From: Pyrinomonadaceae bacterium
GTDB lineage: Bacteria; Acidobacteriota; Blastocatellia; Pyrinomonadales; Pyrinomonadaceae
Assembly (NCBI GenBank): GCA_019694395.1
Contig: JAIBCC010000005.1
Coordinates: 147,863 to 211,862, forward strand
DNA length: 64,000 nt
Reading direction: 5' to 3'
The position numbers and the translations under genes are program-made. The notes beneath the pieces were generated by a model. That model saw nothing but the letters and a program-made list of their open reading frames with translations. It was not told the DNA's origin and ran no database searches. Below are positions 25,425-34,850 of the stretch, piece after piece (positions within the stretch are counted from its first letter, which is position 1; the number at the start of each line of letters is the position of its first letter).

Positions 25425-27340
25425 TTTTTCTTCGTTTGATTTAAAAGCCAAGCCGACAATTCCTGTGCGGCAGTGAAATTCTGGAACAAACCGTTCATTT
25501 TTCGACCGTCAGTATATTCATTGTAAAGCCACGGATCACCGAGTGCAAAAACCGTTCCCTTTCCATATTTAACGACGGCAATAATCGGTTCGTTATTCAA
25601 GGTCAGATTGGTCTGAACTTTTTTGTCATTGATTTTGATAGTCGAAATTTCTTTCATATACAAATCGCGGGCTTTTTTGAAAATCGGATTGCCGTCGGGA
25701 ACGGTAACACGACCTTGCTCATACTGGTCATTTTGGACTCGATTTTTGCTGTCTTTATTGAATTCAAAGCCAAATTTTCTGGCTAAATTGTTCCAATGTT
25801 CAAACTCACAATTGCCGTAATCATTGCCCATCATCACCAGAACTCCGCCACTTTTCACCCAATCGGAAATGTTTTTGATGTCGGTTTCGGTAATGTAATT
25901 CGGTTTCGGAGTTTCTTTATCCGTGTCCGGGTCAACAATGATGTAAACACTTGCGTTAGCTAAGTTTGCAGCAGTCGGAGCGGCGGAAAGAGTATCTAGT
26001 TTCGCGCCGTAAGATTCAAATTGTTTGCCCCAGGTAAAATAGCCGGGATGTCCTTTTTCTTCCCATTTGTAGTGCCATGAATATTCGTTTCCTTTGTCGT
26101 CTTTTTTAATTTCCCGGTTAAAATAATCGTCCAGCATGACGGTTTTGCCTTTGCCGAACTGACCGTGTTCGAGATTTTCCATTTCAACCGCCGCCATTAC
26201 CGCCGGACCTAAACCTTTGGCATCATTGGTGCGGAGTTTTTCGGACATGTAGTAATCAAAACTTCCGTCCCGATAAGGATTGCCGCCAAGCCCCGAAACT
26301 GAAACCGTTCCTTCCCAATCCAAATTTCCGTCAGGCAATTCTTTGATAAATTCTTTTTTGATTCCAGCCCAGCCTTTATTGACTGTGGCTAAATATTTAT
26401 CGGACAAATATCCGTTGCGAATACCTTTTGCCAAAGAATAAACGAACATCGCCGAGCCTGAAGATTCGTGATAATTTTTCTCTCTGTTCGGCAGATCAAT
26501 AATGTCATACCAGACACCCGATTTTTGATCTTGATATTTTGCAATCGCTTCGGCTTCGCGTTGTAGAATAGCAATCAATTCAGCGCGGCGAGCATTGTTT
26601 TTGGGAAAATAATCAAGCACATCAACCAGCGCAATCGCATACCAACCCATGGCGCGTCCCCAAACGTGAGGGCTTAAACCGGTTTCTTTGTTCGCCCATT
26701 TTTGTTGTTTTGATTCGTCCCAGCCGTGATAGAGCAAACCTGTTTTTGGGTCGCGGGCGTGTTTTTCCATCCAGACAAATTGGTTGGCGATGTCGTTCCA
26801 ATTATCTTCATTGAAAACCATCGAGTATTCGGCGTAAAAGGGTTCACCCATATACAAACCGTCGAGCCACATTTGATACGGATAAATCTTTTTGTGCCAG
26901 AATCCGCCTTCTTTGGTGCGCGGGTGAGTTTTTAATTGTCCGCGAATTTGCTCGATTGCTTTTTTGTATTTTTCGTCCGCAGTTACTCGATAAAGCGTTA
27001 AAAGAGCGCGTCCCGGCGTAACGTGGTCAATGTTGTATTCTTCTGCGTCATACTTTAAATTTCCGCTTTTATCGAACCAGTAATCCATCGAATTTTTGAT
27101 AAAAGCGTAATATTTCGGGTCGCCCGTCGCATACCAAAGTTGTTCGACTGCTTTAAGCTGAACGCCTTGTTCATACGTCCAGCTTTTCGGAATTCCAACC
27201 GGAGTTCCATCATCAGCCAACCAAATCCGGTCGGTCAAGGTATATCCTAAACGCTGTGACAAAGGTTTATTCTGAGCATTAGCAAGTGAAAAAACCCCGA
27301 ATAACACTGCAATTATTACAAAAAAGTTCAATTTTTTCAT
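25421..27340 (-). CDS. Unsaturated rhamnogalacturonyl hydrolase (GH105) with C-terminal amidotransferase-like domain
   Basis: Residues 25-400 form the GH105 alpha/alpha barrel that removes 4,5-unsaturated galacturonate from rhamnogalacturonan fragments. Motifs include YNIDHVTPGRALL, MWLDGLYMGEPFYAEYS (catalytic Asp), LSPHVWGRAMGWYAIALVDVLD and YHESSGSAMFVYSLAKGI. The final 230 residues form a Rossmann-like domain (YIIVDPDTD, WVKSGGVLVMMGND, VKYGKGTVFALGDPWLYNEY) resembling DUF4350/glutamine-amidotransferase-like folds, found on some GH105 enzymes. The ATG at 27340 gives a proper Sec leader; the ATG at 27364 would add eight residues before it. Product feeds KdgF and KduI. Confidence 0.88.
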   Translation of the reverse strand: MKKLNFFVIIAVLFGVFSLANAQNKPLSQRLGYTLTDRIWLADDGTPVGIPKSWTYEQGVQLKAVEQLWYATGDPKYYAFIKNSMDYWFDKSGNLKYDAEEYNIDHVTPGRALLTLYRVTADEKYKKAIEQIRGQLKTHPRTKEGGFWHKKIYPYQMWLDGLYMGEPFYAEYSMVFNEDNWNDIANQFVWMEKHARDPKTGLLYHGWDESKQQKWANKETGLSPHVWGRAMGWYAIALVDVLDYFPKNNARRAELIAILQREAEAIAKYQDQKSGVWYDIIDLPNREKNYHESSGSAMFVYSLAKGIRNGYLSDKYLATVNKGWAGIKKEFIKELPDGNLDWEGTVSVSGLGGNPYRDGSFDYYMSEKLRTNDAKGLGPAVMAAVEMENLEHGQFGKGKTVMLDDYFNREIKKDDKGNEYSWHYKWEEKGHPGYFTWGKQFESYGAKLDTLSAAPTAANLANASVYIIVDPDTDKETPKPNYITETDIKNISDWVKSGGVLVMMGNDYGNCEFEHWNNLARKFGFEFNKDSKNRVQNDQYEQGRVTVPDGNPIFKKARDLYMKEISTIKINDKKVQTNLTLNNEPIIAVVKYGKGTVFALGDPWLYNEYTDGRKMNGLFQNFTAAQELSAWLLNQTKKK

Positions 27341-27397
27341 AAGATTTATTTCTACCAAGTGCATTAACCCAAATAGATTAAAGTATTTTCAGTTAAC

Positions 27398-27519
27398 GGA
27401 ACGCCGTGCTTCCAGCCGGCAAACATCGTGTAAACGATGTAATTTACTCTCATCAGTTAAATTCTTAAAATGAATATTCGTGCTACCGCACTCAATGCCG
27501 CCAAGATGGACGGCGTTCC
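27398..27519. repeat. Intercistronic inverted repeat, GGAACGCCGT family with nested hairpin
   Basis: Arms 27398-27421 and 27496-27519 are inverted 24-base copies sharing GGAACGCCGT and CGGCA. Inside the loop CATCGT-GTAA-ACGATG (27424-27439) makes a second hairpin. The 200-base gap between the GH95 stop and the GH105 start has nothing else. Confidence 0.75.
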
Positions 27520-27540
27520 ATTTTTCAAATTTGTCTGAAT

Positions 27541-30051
27541 TTAAGGTCTAAAGTCAAACTTTTCCCCTTTCTTAATTTTCTTTTCCAAAACGGTTTTGCC
27601 GTAAATCAACTTAAACGGCTCACCATTTAATGAATGAATAGTTGCCGAAACGAGTTTTCCGTTTGCCCAATTTGCATCAACCTCAAAGCCGTGTCGCGTT
27701 TTCAATCCTCTGAACGAACCGTTGGAAAATTTGGTTGGTAAAGCCGGAAGAAGTTCAATTTCAACCACATCATTTTTGATATGATTTTGCAAAAGCATTT
27801 CTGCAATTCCGTTTGTGCCGCCGAAATTTCCGTCAATTTGGAATGGCGGATGCGCGTCAAACATATTCGGATAAGTTCTTTCAGGACTTATAAGAAGCTG
27901 CAAAATCTTAAAGGCGCGTTCGCCGTCGCCGATCCTAGCCCAAAGATTTATGCGCCAGGCAATCGCCCAGCCTGTCGTAACATCCCCCCGTGTATTAAGT
28001 GTTTTTTTAACAGCTTCGACAAAATCGGGCGTATCATTTTTATTGATTTGCCACGAAGGAAAAGCCGCATAAAGATGCGAAACGTGCCGATGTTGTTGCT
28101 CTTTCGCCTCCAAATCCCAATCTTCAAACCATTCCTGCAACTGTCCGCCTTTCCCGATTTTATTCGGCGGCAATTGTTCTTTTGTTTTCTTCAATTGTTC
28201 TCGAAAACTTTCGTCCTGATTCAAGATTTCAGCCGCCTTAATTGTGTTATTGAACAAATCCCGAATAATTTGCGAATCCATCATCGGCGCATCCACTACC
28301 GAAGTTCCAAACGGATGAGAATTTTCGGGCGAAAGCGACGGATTTGTAACCAGATAATTCGTTCCCGGCTTTTTAACTAGAAAATCAAGAAAAAACTCGG
28401 ATGAGCCTTTCAAAATCGGGTAAATCTTTTCCAAATATTTGCGGTCTTGCGTGTATTCGTAATGCTCCCAAAGATGGGTGGTCAACCACGCTCCGCCCGT
28501 TGTCCAAATTCCCCATTGCGCCCCATCAATCGGTGCAGTTGCCCGCCAAAGATCGGTATTATGATGCGCCACCCAGCCTTTTGCGCCATAAAGTGTTTTG
28601 GCTGAAATTTTGCCCGTTTCGCTGATTTCCGAAACCATTTTGGTCAAAGGTTCGGTCAATTCCGAAAGATTTGTTGGTTCAGCCAGCCAATAATTCATTT
28701 CGGTATTGATGTTGATGGTGTATTTGCTGTCCCAGGGCGGAGTCATCGAATCATTCCAAATTCCCTGCAAGTTTGCAGGCTGTGAATTCGGACGCGAGCT
28801 TGAAATCAGTAAATATCTGCCATATTGAAAATAAAGCTCGGCAAGCTGCGGATCATTCCCGTTGGCAAAATTTTTAATGCGTTCGTCGGTCGGTAAATCT
28901 GCCGATTTGGTTTTGCCGAAATTGATTGAGGCTCGTTGGAAAAATTTCTGATAATCCAAAGTATGTGAGGTCTTTAAATTTTCAAACGATTTTTTTGAAC
29001 CTGCTTCAATCGGAGCTTTGCTTTTCGCTTTTTCATCGCCTGAAATGTCTTTGTAATCAACATAACTCGTCGCGGCGGAAATCAAAATCACCGCCGAATC
29101 AGCATTTTCAACCGTCAGACAATTATTCGCATCAACCGGAATGGCTTTTACTTTATAAACTGCGTCTTTTCCTGTGTTTGAAAGTGAATAAGGTGTTGAT
29201 AATGCAGAGTTTTCAGAACAAACATTGGTCAATTTTCCGCCTTGATTTATAACTTTTGCCCGTGATTGAAATCTTAGTTTTCCTTCAATTCCGCGAAATG
29301 AACCGTTCGTTCCCGCTAAAACAAGTGTGTTGCCATTTTCGTTTGAAACCGATGAGTTTTGCGGCGATTGAAATGCGGTTGAAAAATTAACTTTTCCTTT
29401 TTTATTCGCTGAAATTTTGATAACAATGACGTTATCAACCGCACTCGAAAACATTTCCCGCGTAAAGGTCGTGTCGCCGATTTTATAAGTAACTTTGGCA
29501 GTAGCGTTGGCGATATTCAGTTCACGGCGATAATCGGAAACCGTTTCAGTTTTCGGAAAAGAAAAGCGCAAATCGCCAACGGTTTGATAAGCCATTTGCT
29601 TCAAAGGAATTGCCATCATTTTTTCATTGATGAGCTTTGCCGCATCCGTATATTTTTTGTCGAAGATCAATTTTCTGACTTCCGGCAATGCCGCTAAAGC
29701 ATTTGGATTGTTGGGATTATACGGCGAACCTGACCAAAGCGTATCTTCATTTAATTGAATCCGTTCACCCTCAATTCCGCCGAAAATCATTGCACCCAAC
29801 CGACCGTTTCCAATCGGCAAGGCTTCATCCCAAATCAAAGCCGGACGGCGATACCATAAGGATAATTTTTCAGTCGGTGCAACAGACGCTCCGCTAAAAT
29901 TTCCTGCAAAAGTATCAACACCGGGCGAAGATTTTCGCTCTTGGGCAAAACCAACGAAACTCAAAAACAATAAAAGCAATAATCCACGAAGGAACACGAA
30001 GTTTGCGCGAAGTTTTCTTTGAATTTTAATCTTTCTAAAAAATTTAAACAT
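27541..30051 (-). CDS. Glycoside hydrolase family 95 (alpha-L-fucosidase/galactosidase-like)
   Basis: An 836-residue secreted enzyme. GH95 marks: [107 protein letters not shown], and [15 protein letters not shown] near the end. The family removes alpha-1,2-L-fucose or L-galactose, residues present in rhamnogalacturonan II and xyloglucan. The ATG at 30051 gives a very long, basic leader ([20 protein letters not shown] before [14 protein letters not shown]). Part of it is encoded by one arm of the inverted repeat 29984-30110. No better start exists after the arm. Confidence 0.88.
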   Translation of the reverse strand: MFKFFRKIKIQRKLRANFVFLRGLLLLLFLSFVGFAQERKSSPGVDTFAGNFSGASVAPTEKLSLWYRRPALIWDEALPIGNGRLGAMIFGGIEGERIQLNEDTLWSGSPYNPNNPNALAALPEVRKLIFDKKYTDAAKLINEKMMAIPLKQMAYQTVGDLRFSFPKTETVSDYRRELNIANATAKVTYKIGDTTFTREMFSSAVDNVIVIKISANKKGKVNFSTAFQSPQNSSVSNENGNTLVLAGTNGSFRGIEGKLRFQSRAKVINQGGKLTNVCSENSALSTPYSLSNTGKDAVYKVKAIPVDANNCLTVENADSAVILISAATSYVDYKDISGDEKAKSKAPIEAGSKKSFENLKTSHTLDYQKFFQRASINFGKTKSADLPTDERIKNFANGNDPQLAELYFQYGRYLLISSSRPNSQPANLQGIWNDSMTPPWDSKYTININTEMNYWLAEPTNLSELTEPLTKMVSEISETGKISAKTLYGAKGWVAHHNTDLWRATAPIDGAQWGIWTTGGAWLTTHLWEHYEYTQDRKYLEKIYPILKGSSEFFLDFLVKKPGTNYLVTNPSLSPENSHPFGTSVVDAPMMDSQIIRDLFNNTIKAAEILNQDESFREQLKKTKEQLPPNKIGKGGQLQEWFEDWDLEAKEQQHRHVSHLYAAFPSWQINKNDTPDFVEAVKKTLNTRGDVTTGWAIAWRINLWARIGDGERAFKILQLLISPERTYPNMFDAHPPFQIDGNFGGTNGIAEMLLQNHIKNDVVEIELLPALPTKFSNGSFRGLKTRHGFEVDANWANGKLVSATIHSLNGEPFKLIYGKTVLEKKIKKGEKFDFRP

Positions 30052-30110
30052 GGTATCTGTCCTACAAAATCAATTTCTTATCTTCGTCTTTTCTTCGTGT
30101 TCCTTCGTGG
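29984..30110. repeat. Inverted repeat CCACGAAGGAACACGAAG spanning the GH95 start codon
   Basis: Two perfect 18-base inverted arms, 29984-30001 and 30093-30110. The first lies inside the GH95 coding sequence; the second lies just after the CE12 stop (30119). The GH95 ATG (30051) falls in the loop. Confidence 0.9.
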
Positions 30111-30118
30111 GTAAACCC

Positions 30119-31852
30119 CTATTTTTTCAATGGGATCGCCATATTCCAGGTGTATCTTTTGCCATTTATCGTCTCACCTGTGGCAAAAAAGACGTAAATT
30201 GGTTTGCCGTTTTCGATCAAAACGTGCGGACGTTCGGTTGAATTCATTTTTTTAATCGTGCCATCAACGAATTTTACATTTTTGGAAACACCAATCGCAT
30301 TTTCCCCAACTTTCCAATGAATTCCGTCTTTTGATTCGGCATAGAAAATCTCTTTGTCGGGCGAATAGCGGCGTTCGTGGTCGAGCATTAAGGCTTTATA
30401 TTTTCCGTTTTCAATCCAAATAAACGGATCCTCCGCGCCGACCCCCATATTTAAAGGCTTGTCACTAATTCTTTTGTATTCACAAGTTGGACAATCGGCA
30501 ACGGCTAATCCAATTGCGTGAACGCGCAGTTTTTCCACGCCTTTGTAATAGAGCCGAACTTTGCCGTCTTTCATAATGACCGGTGCGGCGTTTGAAACCA
30601 GATATTGCTCCCACGAATTCGGCACAACGTCCAAAATCGGTTTATCCAATCTTTTCCAGGGACCGTAAGGAGATTTTGCAGTCGCCAAACCGATTCGTTC
30701 CTGATGATGCGCTTCGAGTTTCAAAGCATCTTCTTCGCCAACCGGGTTATCTTTTGAAGGTCTCGCGCCTTTGTAGGTCGTTCCTGTGTAATAAAGCAAA
30801 TATGTATCGCCGTATTTACGAATCGCCGGATTATGCGTCATTTGCCCATCCCAAAATTCCGAACCGCGAGCAGGCAAGGCAACGTCTGAAAATTTATAAG
30901 GACCTTCGGGTTTATCTGAAACGGCGTGAACGATTTCGGAATTAGTCAGCCAATACGGCGAAAAACCTGTGGAATTTGACCAACGGGAAGAAAAAATGTG
31001 ATATTTTCCGTCATCGCCTTTGATCGACGAACCGCACCAAACCCAAAAACCATCCATCCGAAAACCGCTGTCGTATTTGGTCGGAAGCAAACGCGCAGAA
31101 AAATCTTCAACCTCAGTATTTGCCAACAATTTCGCCAATCCGAGTTTATTTTCTTTAATTCCTTCAACTACCAGCCGCGCATTTTTTTCTGCTCCGAAAG
31201 CCGTTGAATGAGTATTATCTTCGATTCCATCGGGATAGTTCGGATGTTCTTTCGGTTTCAGAATCAGAAAGAGTTTTTTCGAGGCTTCTTCACCCAAAGA
31301 TTTTAGCAACGCCTCAGTTTTGCGGTGCATATCAATTAGGGGAACTTTCAATTCCTGTGCAACTTTACGAACCGCATCTGGATATTCACCGTGCGTATCA
31401 TAAAATTCACCTTTTTCGTTAAAACGGCGGCGCATCACAGGAGTCAGCAAAACGGGGAAAGCCTTTTTTGCGCGAACATCACTAACAAAACGAATCAAAT
31501 TATTACGGTAATCAGTGTTTGCTGATGCGCCGACTTCGGGTTTATCAAGTTTTTCGTCGTTATGACCAAATTCGATAAAAACGTAATCGCCCTTTTTCAA
31601 AACATCAACGATTTTTTGCCAGCGTCCTTCATTGATAAAACTTTTGGTTGAACGTCCGTTCTGAGCGTGATTTTCGACTTTGACCTTGGTTTCATCAAAA
31701 TTTATCTGCAAATACTCGCCCCAACCCGTTTCGGGACGTTTATCCGAAACTTTATTCGCCATAGTTGAATCACCGGCTAAATAAACTGTTATTTGCTGGG
31801 CGTTGACAGCAAAAGGTAAAGCTAAAATGATGAATAAGGCAAAAAATTTCAT
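30119..31852 (-). CDS. Rhamnogalacturonan acetylesterase (CE12) fused to a GH43-like propeller
   Basis: Residues 20-235 are an SGNH hydrolase: block I GDSTMANK, an NGRSTKSF block, GHNDEK block III and DNTHSTAFG block V. This matches rhamnogalacturonan acetylesterases, which remove acetyl groups from the RG-I backbone. Residues about 250-577 form a five-bladed propeller (FWVWCGSSIKGDDGKYHIFS, TNSEIVHAVSDKPEGPY, MTHNPAIRKYGDTYLLYYTG, KAPV-like SNAAPVIMKDGK, GAEDPFIWIENGKYKALM) of the GH43/GH32-like superfamily with unknown substrate. The ATG at 31852 yields KFFALFIILALPFAVNAQ; the longer frame to 31900 would translate the CGCGGGC repeat. Confidence 0.85.
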   Translation of the reverse strand: MKFFALFIILALPFAVNAQQITVYLAGDSTMANKVSDKRPETGWGEYLQINFDETKVKVENHAQNGRSTKSFINEGRWQKIVDVLKKGDYVFIEFGHNDEKLDKPEVGASANTDYRNNLIRFVSDVRAKKAFPVLLTPVMRRRFNEKGEFYDTHGEYPDAVRKVAQELKVPLIDMHRKTEALLKSLGEEASKKLFLILKPKEHPNYPDGIEDNTHSTAFGAEKNARLVVEGIKENKLGLAKLLANTEVEDFSARLLPTKYDSGFRMDGFWVWCGSSIKGDDGKYHIFSSRWSNSTGFSPYWLTNSEIVHAVSDKPEGPYKFSDVALPARGSEFWDGQMTHNPAIRKYGDTYLLYYTGTTYKGARPSKDNPVGEEDALKLEAHHQERIGLATAKSPYGPWKRLDKPILDVVPNSWEQYLVSNAAPVIMKDGKVRLYYKGVEKLRVHAIGLAVADCPTCEYKRISDKPLNMGVGAEDPFIWIENGKYKALMLDHERRYSPDKEIFYAESKDGIHWKVGENAIGVSKNVKFVDGTIKKMNSTERPHVLIENGKPIYVFFATGETINGKRYTWNMAIPLKK

Positions 31853-31861
31853 ATTTGTTTT

Positions 31862-31939
31862 GCCCGCGAAAGACGCTAAAAGACGCAAAAAAAAAGACAT
31901 TTGGTTTTGCTTTTTGTGTGTTTCGCGTCTTTCGCGGGC
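31862..31939. repeat. Intercistronic inverted repeat, GCCCGCGAAAGACGC
   Basis: Perfect 15-base arms 31862-31876 and 31925-31939, with further AGACGC units inside. It occupies the gap between the oxidoreductase stop (31949) and the CE12 ATG (31852). TTTCGCGGGCAAA ends 8 bases before the ATG, as before eda and kdgF. Confidence 0.9.
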
Positions 31940-31948
31940 GAATCTTTC

Positions 31949-33265
31949 TTACAATTTAACCAACTCTGAAATTTTCACGGGACGGCTTTGTTCAATGCTA
32001 GTTCTGGCAGCAATCCCGGTCAAACAGGACATTGCGCCTGCTCTCGAATCGGGAAGCTGCATAATTTTCGGCAGTTCGATGTTTTTGAAAATCAAATCTT
32101 TCATTCGCCTGTCGCCGCCGCCGTGATCGCCCGTAGACTCACGCGGTTCGATGATTTCCCGCTGCTTGAAATTTTTGACGATTTCCATTTCAGTCGTTTT
32201 TTCGGGTTTCCACGGCTGACGTTCAAAATCGCGGACTTCCAAGCGTCCTTTTGTTCCGTTAAAAGCGATGCGATAACCTTCTAATGGTTCGTGAGCATTG
32301 AGCGAATATGACATATTGACCCCGTTTGAATATTTAACGATAGCGTTCATCGCGTCGTAAATATCGCAGTCTTCGCGGAAAACGCAGCCGTCGCGGTTGT
32401 AGCCATCAACGTCTTCGCACTCGTTGTAAAGCTTGACCAAACGCTGATCTTTGTTGATGTCCCAATAAAATTCGCAGCTTGATTTATAAGGACATTCGCG
32501 GCAATTTTTCGCCCGGACTTTTCCGTTTTTCCCGTAAACATTCAGCGCACCAAACGCCGAAACTTCTACCGGATCGCCATTGATCCACCAATTTACTAGA
32601 TCGAAATGGTGAGTTGCTTTATGAACCCAAAGACTTCCGCCACCCGCTTTCAGACGATGCCAACGCCGAAAATAATCCGCTCCGTGATAAACATCCAGAT
32701 ACCAGCTAAAATCTACCGAAGTAATTTTACCAATTTCGCCCGAATCTAAAATCTCTTTTATTTGCTGATGTTTAGGAGAATAGCGATAGTTAAAAGTAAC
32801 CGTGATCGGATTTTTATAACGTTTTTCGGCATCCAAAACCGCTTGTGTATCCTTTGCTTCGGTTGTCATCGGCTTTTCGGTCATAACCTTGATTCCCTTA
32901 GCCACGCCCTTTGTAATAAATTCGTGATGCGTAGAACACATTGTCGTTACCATCAAAATGTCAGGCTTGGTTTTTTCAAGCATTTCGTCGAAATTGGTAA
33001 AAGTCGGACATTCAACGCCAATCAATTTTCGTCCAGCTTCTGCACGTTTGTAATTTTTATCGCAAAGCCCGACAAATTGCAGCTCGTTTTTGTAATTATC
33101 GGCTAAATCTTTGCCCCACATTCCGGTTCCGCGATGTCCGGTTCCGACAATCGCATAGCGTTTCGGAGCAGCATTGGCACTAACAATAGCCGGGGCAAAA
33201 AGAGTGGCAGATGCAGCGACAGCGGCAGTTTTCACAAAATTACGGCGGTTTATTTTTTTTGACAT
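31949..33265 (-). CDS. Tat-exported Gfo/Idh/MocA oxidoreductase with cysteine-rich insert
   Basis: A 438-residue NAD(P)-dependent sugar oxidoreductase. Leader KINRRNFVKTAAVAASATLF has a twin-arginine motif. The Rossmann half shows AIVGTGHRGTGMWG, LCDKNYKRAEAGR, TTMCSTHHEFITKG and the substrate-binding TEKPMT motif. The C-terminal half carries HHFDLVNWWINGDP. Between residues about 260 and 320 lie six cysteines (CRECPYKSSC, then three more), suggesting a bound metal. In pectin clusters such enzymes may oxidise or epimerise side-chain sugars, or act as retaining glycosidases as in GH109. The reaction here is unknown. It starts 7 bases after GH28. Confidence 0.8.
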   Translation of the reverse strand: MSKKINRRNFVKTAAVAASATLFAPAIVSANAAPKRYAIVGTGHRGTGMWGKDLADNYKNELQFVGLCDKNYKRAEAGRKLIGVECPTFTNFDEMLEKTKPDILMVTTMCSTHHEFITKGVAKGIKVMTEKPMTTEAKDTQAVLDAEKRYKNPITVTFNYRYSPKHQQIKEILDSGEIGKITSVDFSWYLDVYHGADYFRRWHRLKAGGGSLWVHKATHHFDLVNWWINGDPVEVSAFGALNVYGKNGKVRAKNCRECPYKSSCEFYWDINKDQRLVKLYNECEDVDGYNRDGCVFREDCDIYDAMNAIVKYSNGVNMSYSLNAHEPLEGYRIAFNGTKGRLEVRDFERQPWKPEKTTEMEIVKNFKQREIIEPRESTGDHGGGDRRMKDLIFKNIELPKIMQLPDSRAGAMSCLTGIAARTSIEQSRPVKISELVKL

Positions 33266-33272
33266 ATTTCAA

Positions 33273-34715
33273 TTATCCTTTTTTCGGCGGGGCAACCCGA
33301 ACAGTATTAATATCGTTGACAATTTTTCCGTTGATACGAACATTTTCCAGCGAAGAATCCTTTAAGTTATCAGCAATCGCTCCGCTTTCCACATTGTCGA
33401 AAGTGCAGTTTTTGACTTTTAAGCCGTAAATCGGAGCATTTTCAAAACCTTGTGCGTCCATTGCATACTTACTTTTCTTACTGGTGACATTTTCGACCAC
33501 AAAATTTCTCATTACCGGAGTAAATCCTCCCTTTTTGCCTTCTTCGTAATTGAAATCAATGGTAATAATTGCGTTTGAGACTTCGCCGATTTTTACATTT
33601 CGGAAATAGAAATTTTCTAAAAGTCCACCGCGCGAAGCGTTATTTTTAACGCGGAAAGCATTCCACAGATCCGGAGAATCCATATTGCAATTCTCGACAA
33701 AAAGATTTTTCACCCCGCCCGAAATTTCGCTTCCGACCGTTACGCCGCCATGTCCGTCTTTCATTGTGCAGCCGCGAACGATAATATTTTCCGTCGGAAC
33801 ATTCAATCTGCGTCCATCTTCGTTTCTGCCGGATTTGATGGCGATACAATCATCGCCTGTATCGAATAAGCAATTTTCGATCAAAACATCTTTGCAGGAC
33901 TCAGGATCGCAGCCATCATTATTCGGTCCGTGCGAAACGATTGACAAACCGCGAACAATAACGTTTTCGCACAAAACGGGATGAACTTCCCACATCGGCG
34001 AATCAATGATTTTTACGCCTTCGATGAGAACGTTTTTGCATTTATAAGGTTGAATAAAATTCATCCGCAAAAAATGTCCTTCACCAAAAACACGGTCTTT
34101 AAGCGGAACACCGTCCTGCATCATTTTGTAGAGTTTATCGCGGTCTGGTTTTTGGCTGATTTTCGCGGGATCGCCGCCGTAACGCGGATTTCCGTGCCAT
34201 TTCCAAAAACTTTCTTTGCTTTGTCCGTCCAAAGTTCCTTCGCCTGTAATTGCGACGTTTGTTTGCTCGTAAGCATAAATCATCGGCGAATGATTCAGAC
34301 ATTCCATCCCTTCAAATCGGGTGTGAACAACAGGCAAATAGTCTTTTCCGTCCTTGCTAAACTTAAGAGTGGCATCTTTTGAAACGAAGAGATTGACGTT
34401 TGATTTAAGATGAATTGCACCCGTCAAAAATTCACCTTTCGGCACAACTACTCGCCCGCCGCCTTTTTTATTGCATTCCTCAATCGCTTTAGTAATCGCT
34501 TGTGTATTCAAAGTTTTACCGTCACCAACTGCACCATATTTGGTTATTAAATAATCCTTTTTCTTAAAAGTTGGCGGTTTAATCCGAGCCAGAATTTTGG
34601 GATAATCGGTTAACCAGGGATCGTTGGCAGTTTGACTAAAAACTAAATTTGGGAGAAGCGACAATGCCGCTCCTCCTGCGATTAAAGACTGGATGAATTC
34701 TCGACGATTTTGCAT
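33273..34715 (-). CDS. Exported polygalacturonase-type GH28 enzyme
   Basis: A 480-residue right-handed beta-helix. Leader NRREFIQSLIAGGAALSLL has a twin-arginine-like motif. GH28 active-site segments are GPNNDGCDPES (first Asp), FDTGDDCIAIKSG (paired Asp), KDGHGGVTVGSEISGG (His) and FRVKNNASRGG. The N-terminal KYGAVGDGKTLNTQAITKAI and GGGRVVVPKGEF are typical. It should hydrolyse galacturonan or rhamnogalacturonan, probably from chain ends judging by the family branch with NNDGCDPES. It is downstream of the CE8-PL10 fusion across a CACAGAG element, allowing stepwise de-esterification and cleavage. Confidence 0.9.
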   Translation of the reverse strand: MQNRREFIQSLIAGGAALSLLPNLVFSQTANDPWLTDYPKILARIKPPTFKKKDYLITKYGAVGDGKTLNTQAITKAIEECNKKGGGRVVVPKGEFLTGAIHLKSNVNLFVSKDATLKFSKDGKDYLPVVHTRFEGMECLNHSPMIYAYEQTNVAITGEGTLDGQSKESFWKWHGNPRYGGDPAKISQKPDRDKLYKMMQDGVPLKDRVFGEGHFLRMNFIQPYKCKNVLIEGVKIIDSPMWEVHPVLCENVIVRGLSIVSHGPNNDGCDPESCKDVLIENCLFDTGDDCIAIKSGRNEDGRRLNVPTENIIVRGCTMKDGHGGVTVGSEISGGVKNLFVENCNMDSPDLWNAFRVKNNASRGGLLENFYFRNVKIGEVSNAIITIDFNYEEGKKGGFTPVMRNFVVENVTSKKSKYAMDAQGFENAPIYGLKVKNCTFDNVESGAIADNLKDSSLENVRINGKIVNDINTVRVAPPKKG

Positions 34716-34730
34716 AATTTCTTTTTTTTG

Positions 34731-34850
34731 CCACAGAGTTCACAGAGAACTCAGAGAAGTTTTTGCCGTTTATTAAAATAGCTTTGTGGCTATAATTTAG
34801 ATGCCCATTTACTAACAATTTAGCTCAGTGAACTCTGTGTCCTCTGTGGC
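34731..34850. repeat. Intercistronic inverted repeat, CCACAGAG family (third copy)
   Basis: Arms 34731-34757 and 34824-34850. The outer arm overlaps the stop codon TAG (34850-34852) of the CE8-PL10 gene; the inner arm ends 15 bases before the GH28 ATG. The loop is AT-rich. Confidence 0.8.

Noticed and set aside
27398..27519. Insertion sequence remnant with transposase
   Set aside because: The core is too short and has no reading frame related to a transposase; kept only as an inverted-repeat element.
31853..31900. N-terminal extension of the CE12 fusion
   Set aside because: The 16 codons come from the CGCGGGC inverted repeat and would push the signal peptide inward.
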